From positions 1 through 28,834 of the IMG/VR virus record IMGVR_UViG_3300012936_000118: a stretch of 28,834 nt of DNA; one strand, given 5' to 3'. The DNA is from a virus. This document shows, piece by piece, positions 1 through 6,011 of this stretch. A program made the position numbers and the translations under genes. The notes under the pieces were generated by a model that worked only from the letters and a program-made list of their open reading frames with translations, made no database searches and was not told the DNA's origin. Position 1 is the stretch's first letter. The number at the start of each line of letters is the position of its first letter.

Positions 1-566
1 GTGATCCTAACGCCCTGTATCGACCTTGATACCTTTGCCAGTCTCTCTATAGAATTGTCTGAGAAGTTTTGCATACTCGCTTGGGCAGAGAAAGTGCCAG
101 TCTCAGTCAGACCAGAGAAAGAGCACTTGTTAAGCACAAAGAAGTTAACCGCTCTCTCAAAGTCAGAGTTCGTTGTTTTGATATTCTCTTTTGTTTCTTC
201 GAACACCTTTCTTGCGTTTTGAGTAATCCGCTTTGTCAGAATTGACTTATCCTTCTTTGGAAGGTTCATTTCCTTTATCTGCTTCTTAGTCAACAACTCT
301 CTCGACCTATTCTTGATCTTCTGTAGACTTTCCACCAAGTTGTCTGGTTGATCCCTGAGAGCAACCCAAAAGCAATATAGATTATAGTACAGATCATTAA
401 TCCAGAAACTTCCATCAGGATTGTTCTTCTTTGCTGAAAGGAACACTGACCCGCCGCCGACGAAAGGTTCTACAAACTGTGAGTAGTCCTCGGGCATCTT
501 CGGCGATAAGAATTTTAATGCCCTGCTTTTACCTCCAGGGTATCTTAGAGGTGTTTTGAAATCCAT
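1..566 (-). CDS. dam: D12-class DNA adenine methylase (Dam-like), 3' end cut by the window
   Basis: This is the N-terminal 188 residues of a DNA N6-adenine methyltransferase that would transfer a methyl group from S-adenosylmethionine to adenine in duplex DNA. It starts at the ATG ending at 566, and the frame is open to base 1. The N-terminus shows the family signature LRYPGGKSRALKFL (residues 7-20), followed by motif I FVEPFVGGGSVF, the SAM-binding loop, and then INDLYYNLYCFW. Residues 150-172 carry NKCSFSGLTETGTFS, also typical of Dam/DpnM enzymes. The catalytic DPPY motif should lie beyond the window edge, so activity cannot be judged. The gene begins 3 bp after the stop of its upstream neighbour. 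In phages such enzymes usually protect DNA from host restriction; that role is inferred. Confidence 0.93.
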   Translation of the reverse strand, partial: MDFKTPLRYPGGKSRALKFLSPKMPEDYSQFVEPFVGGGSVFLSAKKNNPDGSFWINDLYYNLYCFWVALRDQPDNLVESLQKIKNRSRELLTKKQIKEMNLPKKDKSILTKRITQNARKVFEETKENIKTTNSDFERAVNFFVLNKCSFSGLTETGTFSAQASMQNFSDNSIERLAKVSRSIQGVRI

Positions 567-569
567 TTG

Positions 570-1004
570 TTAGTTCTCCCAACTTTCCATTATTATATAA
601 GATCCATCATACTCGGTTGATAATGGCGAGATATACCAACCATACTCTGATACTATTTGTTTAACTATGTGCTGCATCTTCTCTGATTTGCCTGTAATAA
701 TTGTACAGGGAAGTTCAACAAAGTTTAAGAAACTTCTAACCTTTTCTTCAACTTTATTGTGCCTTACCATGTGTAGATCCAGGGTCCTATCTTTCTTCTG
801 CTTTCTTCTATATTTCATGCCGCCATACTTCAACCCAACATCGGTCCTTTGGTCCAAATGCCGCCACAGACTCGACTTCTTTATTCTAGAGACATGTCCA
901 TTAAAGAAGTAATAATAGTAGTTTTTTGTTTTCTTTGTTATGATTCCAACGCCCGCAGCTGTAGTGATAGCGTCACCTTTGCGAATAGTGTATTGATATT
1001 TCAA
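570..1004 (-). CDS. Unknown small basic protein with SH3-like N-terminus (TTG start)
   Basis: The function is not recognised. The 144-residue protein begins with a short beta-rich stretch, IRKGDAITTAAGVGIITK, followed by a tyrosine-rich strand (YYYYFF). This resembles the small KOW/SH3-like barrels found in several other proteins of this window (1055-1246, 2850-3140, 24088-24399). The middle is Lys/Arg-rich (KYRRKQKKDR), compatible with nucleic-acid binding. No ATG fits. The TTG at 1004 is preceded by AAAGGATAAAGA, a good ribosome binding site, so TTG initiation is preferred. It lies in the same dense series of small genes as its neighbours. Confidence 0.75.
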   Translation of the reverse strand: MKYQYTIRKGDAITTAAGVGIITKKTKNYYYYFFNGHVSRIKKSSLWRHLDQRTDVGLKYGGMKYRRKQKKDRTLDLHMVRHNKVEEKVRSFLNFVELPCTIITGKSEKMQHIVKQIVSEYGWYISPLSTEYDGSYIIMESWEN

Positions 1005-1054
1005 TCTTTATCCTTTCAAATCCTGATTGATAATACCAGTAATGTAGTTTAATG

Positions 1055-1246
1055 TCAAGAGTTTTTTGAAACCAATATAAGATCTTCGAAGTAAACCCAA
1101 GTCCTCCTGTCTTTCCAGTACACAAGAACTTTGCCAACTTCATTTGGACCTTCAATAACTATTCCCATATCAGTATCGTCGGGAAAGTAATCATCCGAGA
1201 TGCCTCTTCTAATTGCAACCAGATCTCCCTTTCTTAGGTATGACAA
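1055..1246 (-). CDS. Small SH3/KOW-like beta-barrel protein (TTG start)
   Basis: This 63-residue protein consists almost entirely of one predicted small barrel: RKGDLVAIRRG, then MGIVIEGPNEVGKVLVYWKD, then WVYFEDLILV. The pattern (KGDLV ... GIV ... V.VYW ... L.V) is common in tiny phage proteins and resembles KOW/SH3 folds, but no function follows from it. The start is a TTG at 1246, three bases after the upstream stop codon. It is preceded by GGAAGGATGAG, a strong Shine-Dalgarno sequence. No ATG occurs at the proper place. Confidence 0.75.
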   Translation of the reverse strand: MSYLRKGDLVAIRRGISDDYFPDDTDMGIVIEGPNEVGKVLVYWKDRRTWVYFEDLILVSKNS

Positions 1247-1250
1247 CTAC

Positions 1251-1490
1251 TCATCCTTCCGGTTCAAAGCAATACTTGGTCTGATCTCCTGGAACCGTAC
1301 ATTCTTCACGACAAGGTCCCAAGTGATGCTCAGACTCTGGATTCCAACACAACCACTCTAAATCTATTTCAGTATCCAAGGATACTCCCAAATCTTCAAT
1401 TATGTCACAATCGACGGTGGGTTCTTCCAATCTCACATTACCATCACACGAGATGAAAGTCAAACTAAACAATAACAATAATTTTCTCAT
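1251..1490 (-). CDS. Small cysteine-containing lipoprotein
   Basis: The 79-residue product starts with a classic lipoprotein signal peptide: MRK, a hydrophobic core LLLLFSLTF, and the lipobox FISC, which would make Cys15 the lipidated residue. The mature part is short and acidic and has five further cysteines (two near the C-terminal GPCREEC), suggesting disulfide stabilisation in the envelope. Asp follows the lipidated Cys; in enteric bacteria that would keep a lipoprotein in the inner membrane, but the host's rule is unknown. GGTG lies 4 bp upstream of the ATG. The function is unknown. Superinfection exclusion is one possible role for small phage lipoproteins, but nothing specific supports it here. 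Confidence 0.8.
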   Translation of the reverse strand: MRKLLLLFSLTFISCDGNVRLEEPTVDCDIIEDLGVSLDTEIDLEWLCWNPESEHHLGPCREECTVPGDQTKYCFEPEG

Positions 1491-1540
1491 AATTCACCAT
1501 AAACAATAAAAACTGCTATAGTAATTATAAGTATATAAAA

Positions 1541-2167
1541 TTATTGACTTAAAATTCTTTTAGTTGCGGCACGGACAAACATCCTCTGATTCTTGGGTAG
1601 TTTATCGTATGTCTCTAAGTCTAGAGACTCGCTTGTTGAAAAAGGTCTGCCCTTCACTCTAGTCATAAACTCCGCTTCCTTTCCAAACGAAAGGTCTCCC
1701 ACCTTCTCCTTTTGACCGTAACCTGGGAACTCTGCCTCGTTAGTGCCTAAGAGATAGGACCCCTTGCCTCCCTTTGGAATAATCAACACTGAGTCTTGAC
1801 AATACTTCTCTCCCAATGTAGCGATAGTCTGGATGAAAGACGGGTCGTCTTTTAAGTTCACACAAAACAAACTGTTCTCTTTTACCTCCATCGCCTTTGG
1901 GGTATCGAAGTCTTCAACATAAGAACCATCAACCTTTGTAACTCCGTATCCAGAACCAAGCAGAGTTGCCTTGAGGTCCCTGTTCCTGTTCATATTCTTT
2001 TCACCTTCTTCAGGCATTTCTGCATTATCTGTGCAGTTTCCCATGTCCATCAAGTCACCACGGAAAGCAGTCAAGATGGCGCAATCGTGATTCATGATAT
2101 GCTTCCTCACCCTACTTAAACCGGATTCGTTAATGAACTGCCTCCAACCTTCCATTATTAATTTCAT
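1541..2167 (-). CDS. Unknown protein with capsid-targeting-like leader and DUF3293-like body
   Basis: The 208-residue protein opens with MKLIMEGWRQFINES, nearly the same leader as the next upstream gene (2169-2495) and similar to 24396-24950. Such leaders, ending in a hydrophobic-x-Glu site, resemble the cleaved capsid-targeting sequences of T4 internal proteins. That is inference. The body has NRNRDLKATL near residue 60, a GSYVEDF turn, then ENSLFCVNL and YCQDSVLIIPKGG near 125, a pattern resembling the DUF3293 family of uncharacterised proteins. The start ATG at 2167 is preceded by AGGAAT at a suitable distance. The catalytic role, if any, is unknown. Confidence 0.72.
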   Translation of the reverse strand: MKLIMEGWRQFINESGLSRVRKHIMNHDCAILTAFRGDLMDMGNCTDNAEMPEEGEKNMNRNRDLKATLLGSGYGVTKVDGSYVEDFDTPKAMEVKENSLFCVNLKDDPSFIQTIATLGEKYCQDSVLIIPKGGKGSYLLGTNEAEFPGYGQKEKVGDLSFGKEAEFMTRVKGRPFSTSESLDLETYDKLPKNQRMFVRAATKRILSQ

Positions 2168-2168
2168 A

Positions 2169-2495
2169 TTAATTATTCCTATTCCATTGTCTATAGAAAG
2201 ACTTCTCGCCTTTCTTTATATCGTTCAACCAAACATCTGGAGGCACAAACCTACCGTCAATCTTTTTGAATTTGATTGCAAAATTTGAATACTTCTTTAA
2301 GAGATTTTTGATTGGTTTGTCTAAAAAACCTTCACCATCTCTACTCAATATCACATACGCATCATAGTATTTGCCTCTCAGCATCTTATCAAAGACTCGA
2401 TTAATTCCCTTGTCCGTTGGCGAAGTGTCACCCATACTCAAGTTAAACTCTATCTCGTCAAGATGCTTTCTCCAATTTTCCATTATCAATTTCAT
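2169..2495 (-). CDS. Unknown protein with capsid-targeting-like leader
   Basis: The start chosen is the ATG at 2495 (AAGGA 7 bp upstream), giving 108 residues beginning MKLIMENWRKHLDE. An earlier ATG at 2522 would place nine extra residues inside the upstream gene. The leader matches that of the adjacent gene 1541-2167 even at the DNA level (ATGAAATTRATAATGGAA in both). The remainder is Lys-rich with YDAYVILSRDGEGF in the middle and FVPPDVWLNDI near the end; I recognise no domain. It ends one base before the next gene starts. Confidence 0.72.
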   Translation of the reverse strand: MKLIMENWRKHLDEIEFNLSMGDTSPTDKGINRVFDKMLRGKYYDAYVILSRDGEGFLDKPIKNLLKKYSNFAIKFKKIDGRFVPPDVWLNDIKKGEKSFYRQWNRNN

Positions 2496-2497
2496 AT

Positions 2498-2860
2498 CTA
2501 ATTCCTTATATGACCAATCCAAGCATATCTTTTTCTATTCTGAAGATACCCCTCTTTCATATCATTTCTATATGCCTCTTTCTCGAAAGGTATCTCAAGA
2601 TAAGCAAACCTACCATTCCTAAGAGTAATATAATTATAGACCCACCATGCAATATACAAAAAATAAAAACCGACAAACAACAGTTCTATTTGCTGCTGTA
2701 AGTGAATACTTTCATGACGTCTGGTCACTGGACTTGCAAGACCTTTCACGAATACAAGTGGACCCAAGATTATTGCTCTTATATCGATTGGAGCAATCTT
2801 GGAAAGTATCTTTGGCAAACTACTGTTCTCAACGAATAGCGGTCTTATCCTATTCAACAT
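2498..2860 (-). CDS. Membrane protein with zinc-peptidase-like HExxH motif
   Basis: The 120-residue protein carries RRHESIHLQQQIE at about residues 47-59, a HExxH motif. A hydrophobic segment follows (LLFVGFYFLYIAWWVYNYI, probably one membrane helix), then AYLEIPFEKEAYRND with a possible third-ligand Glu. This order (HExIH, membrane helix, PFEKEAY) is that of a widespread uncharacterised bacterial family that I associate with Bacteroidetes-type genomes. It is likely membrane-attached. A zincin-type peptidase is plausible but unproven. The ATG at 2860 overlaps the upstream gene by 11 bases; GGGGGACGGAG lies just before it. The C-terminus KRYAWIGHIRN is basic. Confidence 0.75.
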   Translation of the reverse strand: MLNRIRPLFVENSSLPKILSKIAPIDIRAIILGPLVFVKGLASPVTRRHESIHLQQQIELLFVGFYFLYIAWWVYNYITLRNGRFAYLEIPFEKEAYRNDMKEGYLQNRKRYAWIGHIRN

Positions 2861-3140
2861 CTCCGTCCCCCAGAACCTCTTCCACCTTTATCAACCAATT
2901 GCAGGATACCCACCCCTGATGTTCACTAACCTTTACGACATCTGTATACTTCTTAAAGAATCTTTCGTATCTCGTGCCAGGAACCATGCGAACCATCGCT
3001 CTGTGTTTGTTGGTCAGTGTGTCTGGACTTTCTGATATCTTTAGCACCACTGCGATCCACTCTCTTCCATATAGGATATGGTTTACCAGATCTCCAACCC
3101 TAAGTTCCTTCTTTCTTAAAATCCTTTCCAAAATCTTCAT
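2850..3140 (-). CDS. Small SH3-like protein of unknown function
   Basis: This is a 96-residue protein: a basic N-terminus (MKILERILRKKE), then LRVGDLVNHILYGREWIAVV, then HRAMVRMVPGTRYERFF. The VGDLV start and alternating strands suggest a small beta barrel, as in other short proteins of this window. The family is not recognised. The ATG at 3140 has AGGAT close upstream. Its first 41 bases overlap the end of the small membrane-protein gene 3100-3264 in another frame. Confidence 0.68.
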   Translation of the reverse strand: MKILERILRKKELRVGDLVNHILYGREWIAVVLKISESPDTLTNKHRAMVRMVPGTRYERFFKKYTDVVKVSEHQGWVSCNWLIKVEEVLGDGDVE

Positions 3141-3264
3141 CTATCCTGATCTCATGAGATCTTTGCTCTTCGATGGACTTAACGGAAAAATAGTAAACAA
3201 AACCTAAAATAATTAGGCACATAATCCACAAAATCAGAACAGTGTTCATAAACTTATTATTCAT
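3100..3264 (-). CDS. Tiny single-pass membrane protein (54 aa)
   Basis: The ORF reads MNNKFMNTVLILWIMC and continues hydrophobic through LIILGFVYYF (one membrane helix, about residues 7-26). A charged tail follows, with SIEEQRSHEIRIDEDF and KKEGT before a TAG stop. Its ATG overlaps the stop of the preceding 32-codon gene as ATGA, a typical coupling overlap for this genome; that is the main reason for believing it. An N-terminal helix with a charged tail is the shape of small spanin or holin-accessory proteins, but there is no sequence recognition of that kind. Confidence 0.55.
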   Translation of the reverse strand: MNNKFMNTVLILWIMCLIILGFVYYFSVKSIEEQRSHEIRIDEDFGKDFKKEGT

Positions 3265-3359
3265 GTCACAAAATACAACCTATAGAAATACAAAGCAGCA
3301 GTGATAATCGCTGCCAAAACCTTGACAGGAAAGTTGTGAAACAAGTATTTCTTTATCAC
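3261..3359 (-). CDS. Tiny hydrophobic protein (32 aa, GTG start)
   Basis: This short frame (V/M)IKKYLFHNFPVKVL, then AAIITAALYFYRLYFVT, ends in TGA. Its GTG start overlaps the stop of the upstream gene as GTGA, and its own TGA overlaps the next ATG as ATGA, so it sits exactly between two neighbours. GGAAG lies 4 bp before the GTG. The product would be a basic amphipathic segment plus one membrane helix. It fills what would otherwise be an empty stretch. It could alternatively be only a coupling peptide; function unknown. Confidence 0.45.
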   Translation of the reverse strand: MIKKYLFHNFPVKVLAAIITAALYFYRLYFVT

Positions 3360-3955
3360 AAAACTTCCAAATAATCATAGTTGGTAACAGAAACAACCTC
3401 AGTCATGTCATAGGTTATTCTGTTAACAATGTCTCCTCTATTCCTATTCTTTGCATCTAACAAAGAGTTTTTCATTTTTACAAAACACTTTTCTGCATTG
3501 ATATAATACTCATAAGCATCGCTTACTGCCTCAGTACTAGCACCAGATAAAGATCTTGACCTCCCAAAGAATAGCATGTTGTTTCTACTAGTGTTCTTGA
3601 GACTGATCCTGACTTCACAGTGGGCGTTCGCTCCGAGTGAACCTGGAGAACCAAAACTTTTAGGATTTGTTTTTACCTGAAACCCTGTAAACTCTATTGT
3701 TTTCAATGACTTATATATTTCTGAGTAGTGTCTCATGTAAGCATCGAAGATACTTTCCACTACTCCAGAACCCTCGCTCTTGATTGATTTTCGCTTATTG
3801 TTTTCTAGGAATGAAACCTTTACATTGCAAAGACCATTGCTTATATCTTCTTTCAAATCAATTGCTAGTGGTTTAATTAAGATCAGATCATCTTTGACAT
3901 ACTTCTTGATAAGAGAGAAGATGTTTTCTCTTCTTTCTTCATCTATGATCTTCAT
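3356..3955 (-). CDS. Stand-alone domain resembling the LeuA allosteric (dimerisation) domain
   Basis: The 199-residue protein has, from about residue 43 to 155, the layout of the C-terminal regulatory domain of 2-isopropylmalate synthase. A strand NVKVSFLENNKRKSI leads to a GSGVVESIFDAY helix start (62-73). Paired strands follow around TGFQVKT and AHCEVRISL, then GRSRSLSGASTEAVSDAY and a helix YYINAEKCF. In E. coli LeuA the matching elements are NGNGPVDAVYQAI and GLATDIVESSAKAMVHVLN. No catalytic TIM barrel is present. What a phage would do with a leucine-sensing-type fold is unknown; it may bind another ligand or only use the fold for dimerisation. The ATG at 3955 shares one base with the upstream stop (TGATG). 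Confidence 0.6.
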   Translation of the reverse strand: MKIIDEERRENIFSLIKKYVKDDLILIKPLAIDLKEDISNGLCNVKVSFLENNKRKSIKSEGSGVVESIFDAYMRHYSEIYKSLKTIEFTGFQVKTNPKSFGSPGSLGANAHCEVRISLKNTSRNNMLFFGRSRSLSGASTEAVSDAYEYYINAEKCFVKMKNSLLDAKNRNRGDIVNRITYDMTEVVSVTNYDYLEVL

Positions 3956-4335
3956 CAGATATCTTGCCTTCGTAACCTACTGGACACCTTAAATACTCGA
4001 TTGATGCCCGACACTCTCTTCAGTGCCTGCAAGATTTGAGACCTTCTCTTCTCTGGTCCGACTGGGACACCAACTGGAGTTGGTACAAACTTGATGCTTA
4101 GAGCGGCAACATAAACACCCTTTGTAACTGGTTTAACCTCACCCTCTGTCTTAACGATTGTGACTGAGGGAAGTGCTCTCACGTCTGTCAAGATACTCTC
4201 CAAGGACCTCTCAACGTCGGTGTACTGAACAAGACACTCAAATCCATAGATCCCCTTCTGTCTTGACCTGCCTGTCTTCTCTTCAGACAAAGAATCCAAA
4301 TAGTTTTTTATGTCTTTTTCTAATTGTTTATCCAT
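3955..4335 (-). CDS. Unknown protein with a ferredoxin-like (ACT-like) pattern
   Basis: The product has 126 residues. After a charged N-terminus (SEEKTGRSRQKG) comes a beta-alpha-beta-beta-alpha-beta-type run: GFECLVQYTD, a helix SLESILTDVRAL, SVTIVKTEG, YVAALSIKFVPTP, a helix RRSQILQALKRV, and INRVFKVSSR. This order is that of ACT/ferredoxin-like domains. It is intriguing because the overlapping downstream gene resembles a ligand-binding regulatory domain. No family is named. AGGTG lies 5 bp before the ATG, and a leader with a candidate promoter and stem-loop precedes it. Confidence 0.65.
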   Translation of the reverse strand: MDKQLEKDIKNYLDSLSEEKTGRSRQKGIYGFECLVQYTDVERSLESILTDVRALPSVTIVKTEGEVKPVTKGVYVAALSIKFVPTPVGVPVGPEKRRSQILQALKRVSGINRVFKVSSRLRRQDI

Positions 4336-4363
4336 TTTAACACCTAAAAATACATCTTAATTA

Positions 4364-4397
4364 GTGAAAAGACGCCAAAAATGCCGTCTAGTTTCAC
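4364..4397 (-). promoter_or_regulatory. Leader stem-loop upstream of the 3955-4335 gene
   Basis: In the 87-base gap, GTGAAA (4364-4369) pairs with TTTCAC (4392-4397) and AGACG (4370-4374) with CGTCT (4385-4389). This leaves a two-base bulge and a 10-base loop. It lies between the -10 element at 4407-4412 and the start codon at 4335, so it would form in the 5' leader. No T-run follows on the transcribed strand, so it is not an ordinary intrinsic terminator. A regulatory role is inferred only. Confidence 0.4.
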
Positions 4398-4406
4398 CGT
4401 GATTCT

Positions 4407-4435
4407 ATTATACAAACACCTATTAGCAAAAAAGT
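4407..4435 (-). promoter_or_regulatory. Candidate weak promoter with perfect -10 and conserved discriminator
   Basis: On the minus strand TATAAT (4407-4412) is followed by AGAATCAC, close to the TATAATATAATCTC found at the two strong promoters of this window. The -35 position (4430-4435) reads ACTTTT, a poor match, so it may need an activator. It is suitably placed to transcribe 3955-4335 and the genes below. Confidence 0.4.
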
Positions 4436-4761
4436 TGAATAAATATAATGATCACTGCCAAGACAAAGCATACAAAAGTCTTTGGAGAGAAGATGGATTC
4501 TCCCAACAAATACCAACTGAGAACACTAAAAACCAGTATGCCTGCACTTGAACCGATAAACCTAGCAGACCACACCGAGTTGAACTCATGTGCCGCAAGT
4601 TTCCAAGCGTGCCAAAAGGATATGCTAGTTGGTACTCCGAAAAGAAAAGATACTAAAATATATCTTCCTTCCCACCACTCAGACAGAAACTGGGAGTTTA
4701 ATTGAAACCACGCTAGGGTCTGTGCTAATATAAACAGTCCTATTATCAGAGCGTAGTTCAT
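4423..4761 (-). CDS. Four-helix integral membrane protein (DMT-transporter-like half)
   Basis: The protein of about 112 residues is almost wholly hydrophobic with four predicted membrane segments: near YALIIGLFILAQTLAW, ILVSFLFGVPTSISFW, FIGSSAGILVFSVLSWYLL and FVCFVLAVIIIFIQLF. The spacing and features (QxxAWFQxNSQFL, GVP, WSARFIG, LGE before the last helix) resemble a small membrane protein family that I associate with marine phages. It also resembles half of a drug/metabolite transporter. ATG at 4761 is chosen; a TTG at 4767 overlapping the upstream stop as TTGA is an alternative. Transport has not been shown for such phage proteins. Confidence 0.75.
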   Translation of the reverse strand: MNYALIIGLFILAQTLAWFQLNSQFLSEWWEGRYILVSFLFGVPTSISFWHAWKLAAHEFNSVWSARFIGSSAGILVFSVLSWYLLGESIFSPKTFVCFVLAVIIIFIQLFC

Positions 4762-4763
4762 GC

Positions 4764-5111
4764 TCAATGAACCAAATCGACATCAATACCAGCAGACACT
4801 AATTTGATCTGATATTCTGACAACCCTTTCAGCAACTGGGCAAGAACCTTTGCAGTAATAACTGATATCACTATAACCTCCCCCTTTTGATCTCCATCCA
4901 AAAGACCATAACCATCTACCGTTTGACATATCGTTCGCGCAGTCAAGAATGCGTCTATAACCGTTTCCTTTTGATAGTCACTGTACTTAATATTTTCTTG
5001 ATAGTAATCCCTCATGATGCACTCAAGTCTTGCTTCATACGACTTGGCAGTCTCATAGAAAGCAATCAACGCACTTCTCGGATACTCAACCCCTTTTGCG
5101 GACTGGGACAT
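4764..5111 (-). CDS. Unknown alpha-helical phage protein
   Basis: About 115 residues, not recognised. The first half is helical with YETAKSYEARLECIMRDYY, and the second contains KGEVIVISVITAKVLAQLLKGL. There are no catalytic motifs or membrane spans. The ATG at 5111 has GAGGGTG 3 bp upstream; a GTG two codons earlier (5117) is nearly as good. The start lies inside the 3' end of the upstream gene (26-32 base overlap). Confidence 0.65.
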   Translation of the reverse strand: MSQSAKGVEYPRSALIAFYETAKSYEARLECIMRDYYQENIKYSDYQKETVIDAFLTARTICQTVDGYGLLDGDQKGEVIVISVITAKVLAQLLKGLSEYQIKLVSAGIDVDLVH

Positions 5112-5493
5112 TTTCACCCTCGCTCCAAAACATCTTGTTCTTTCTCTTGTTCGTAATCAGAAGGGCACTTAAAAGTTTCTGACCATTCTTCTGAATAACC
5201 TTGCAACTTAGCGGAGACAGTGTCCCATATCTTGGTTCAGGTTTTTTCTTCTGATACTTTCTCCTCGGAGGTGGTTCATTCAAAAACTCTACGCAACTTT
5301 CCAGTATATCAACTTCAGACATGCTGGGGTCTATGTTATCAAAGTCAAGATCAATGTATACCCCGACAACCCAAGCACTGACTCCGAAACCAGGGACATT
5401 CCAAAACCTAGACCCATGATATTTGCCGTATCTCTTTTTGGGACTGACCATACCGAGATGCTCGTTGATTTCTTTTAGATCGCATTTAATCAT
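5086..5493 (-). CDS. Unknown basic protein
   Basis: This 135-residue protein of unknown function has an N-terminal part with MVSPKKRYGKYHGSRFWNVP, a hydrophobic strand VSAWVVGVYIDLDF, an acidic helix, then a Lys/Arg/Pro-rich linker PPPRRKYQKKKPEPRYG and a basic C-terminus. The linker suggests nucleic-acid or complex binding but nothing more. The ATG at 5493 overlaps the glutaredoxin gene stop by 8 bases. Confidence 0.7.
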   Translation of the reverse strand: MIKCDLKEINEHLGMVSPKKRYGKYHGSRFWNVPGFGVSAWVVGVYIDLDFDNIDPSMSEVDILESCVEFLNEPPPRRKYQKKKPEPRYGTLSPLSCKVIQKNGQKLLSALLITNKRKNKMFWSEGENVPVRKRG

Positions 5494-5752
5494 CTGCTTG
5501 CTCTTTCAATCTATTTTCAAGTTCAGTGAAACCACCGATAAATTTATTATAACCTGTTTCTAAGTTATTTTCAACAATTAGTGGTACAGTCTGGTGCTCA
5601 TAGAAGTCCATCAACTGACGGACGAATGCTTCGTCACCCTCGTGGTCAAAGAAGTCATATAACTTTTTCTTATTGTATAAGAGGGCACAAGCAGACTGAC
5701 AATACTCGCAAGACCTACGACCCCACACATAGTACCTCTTAGTGTTATCCAT
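5486..5752 (-). CDS. Glutaredoxin
   Basis: This 88-residue thiol-disulfide oxidoreductase has the active-site pair CEYC at residues 15-18, the TVP turn with the conserved cis-proline at 55-57, and IGGFTEL near residue 72 for glutathione binding. That is the complete glutaredoxin pattern, and the length fits phage glutaredoxins (about 80-90). In phages these proteins commonly re-reduce ribonucleotide reductase. The class II reductase in this window (25229-27091) has a C-terminal cysteine pair that would need such a reductant, though the two genes are far apart. The start overlaps the upstream gene by 8 bases. Confidence 0.9.
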   Translation of the reverse strand: MDNTKRYYVWGRRSCEYCQSACALLYNKKKLYDFFDHEGDEAFVRQLMDFYEHQTVPLIVENNLETGYNKFIGGFTELENRLKEQADD

Positions 5753-6011
5753 TTAACAAACCCTTGTTGCTTGTCATCTTTTTTTTAATCGAAGTAATGT
5801 TTCCCTCAACCAATTTCGAAACCGTAGAACTTCCGGTATTGATAACCACCCTGGTAATCTCTGATCCTCCGATTGGCGAGTGAGGTTCTAGAAGCACTAT
5901 ATTGCTTGGATTAATTACTATCTTTGTTCTTTCGATTGTCTCTTTTGGGTGTGAAGGAATTAGGGTTCTTTCAATTCGAAGCGTTCTTCTCACTTCTGTC
6001 AATGTGATCAC
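5745..6011 (-). CDS. FlbD-like small protein (GTG start)
   Basis: The frame is open from 6086, but GTG at 6011, preceded by GGAG with 7-base spacing, gives an 88-residue protein starting (V)ITLTEVRRT. Its pattern is the one I know from FlbD, a small flagellar-operon protein: MIxLT at the start, VINPSNIVLLEP in the middle, TRVVINTG, then KLVEGNITSIKKK. A longer start at 6086 would overlap the upstream gene by 116 bases and add an unrelated basic stretch. The role in a phage is unknown, and FlbD's own role is only loosely defined. The resemblance may reflect a small beta-rich fold. Confidence 0.6.
   Translation of the reverse strand: MITLTEVRRTLRIERTLIPSHPKETIERTKIVINPSNIVLLEPHSPIGGSEITRVVINTGSSTVSKLVEGNITSIKKKMTSNKGLLNG

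Noticed and set aside
1524-1529. TATAAT in the gap upstream of the small lipoprotein
   Set aside because: No acceptable -35 at 16-18 bases, and it lacks the ATAATC discriminator; the gap is simply AT-rich.
4364-4397. Stem-loop as an intrinsic terminator
   Set aside because: No run of T follows on the minus strand, and it lies below a -10 element.
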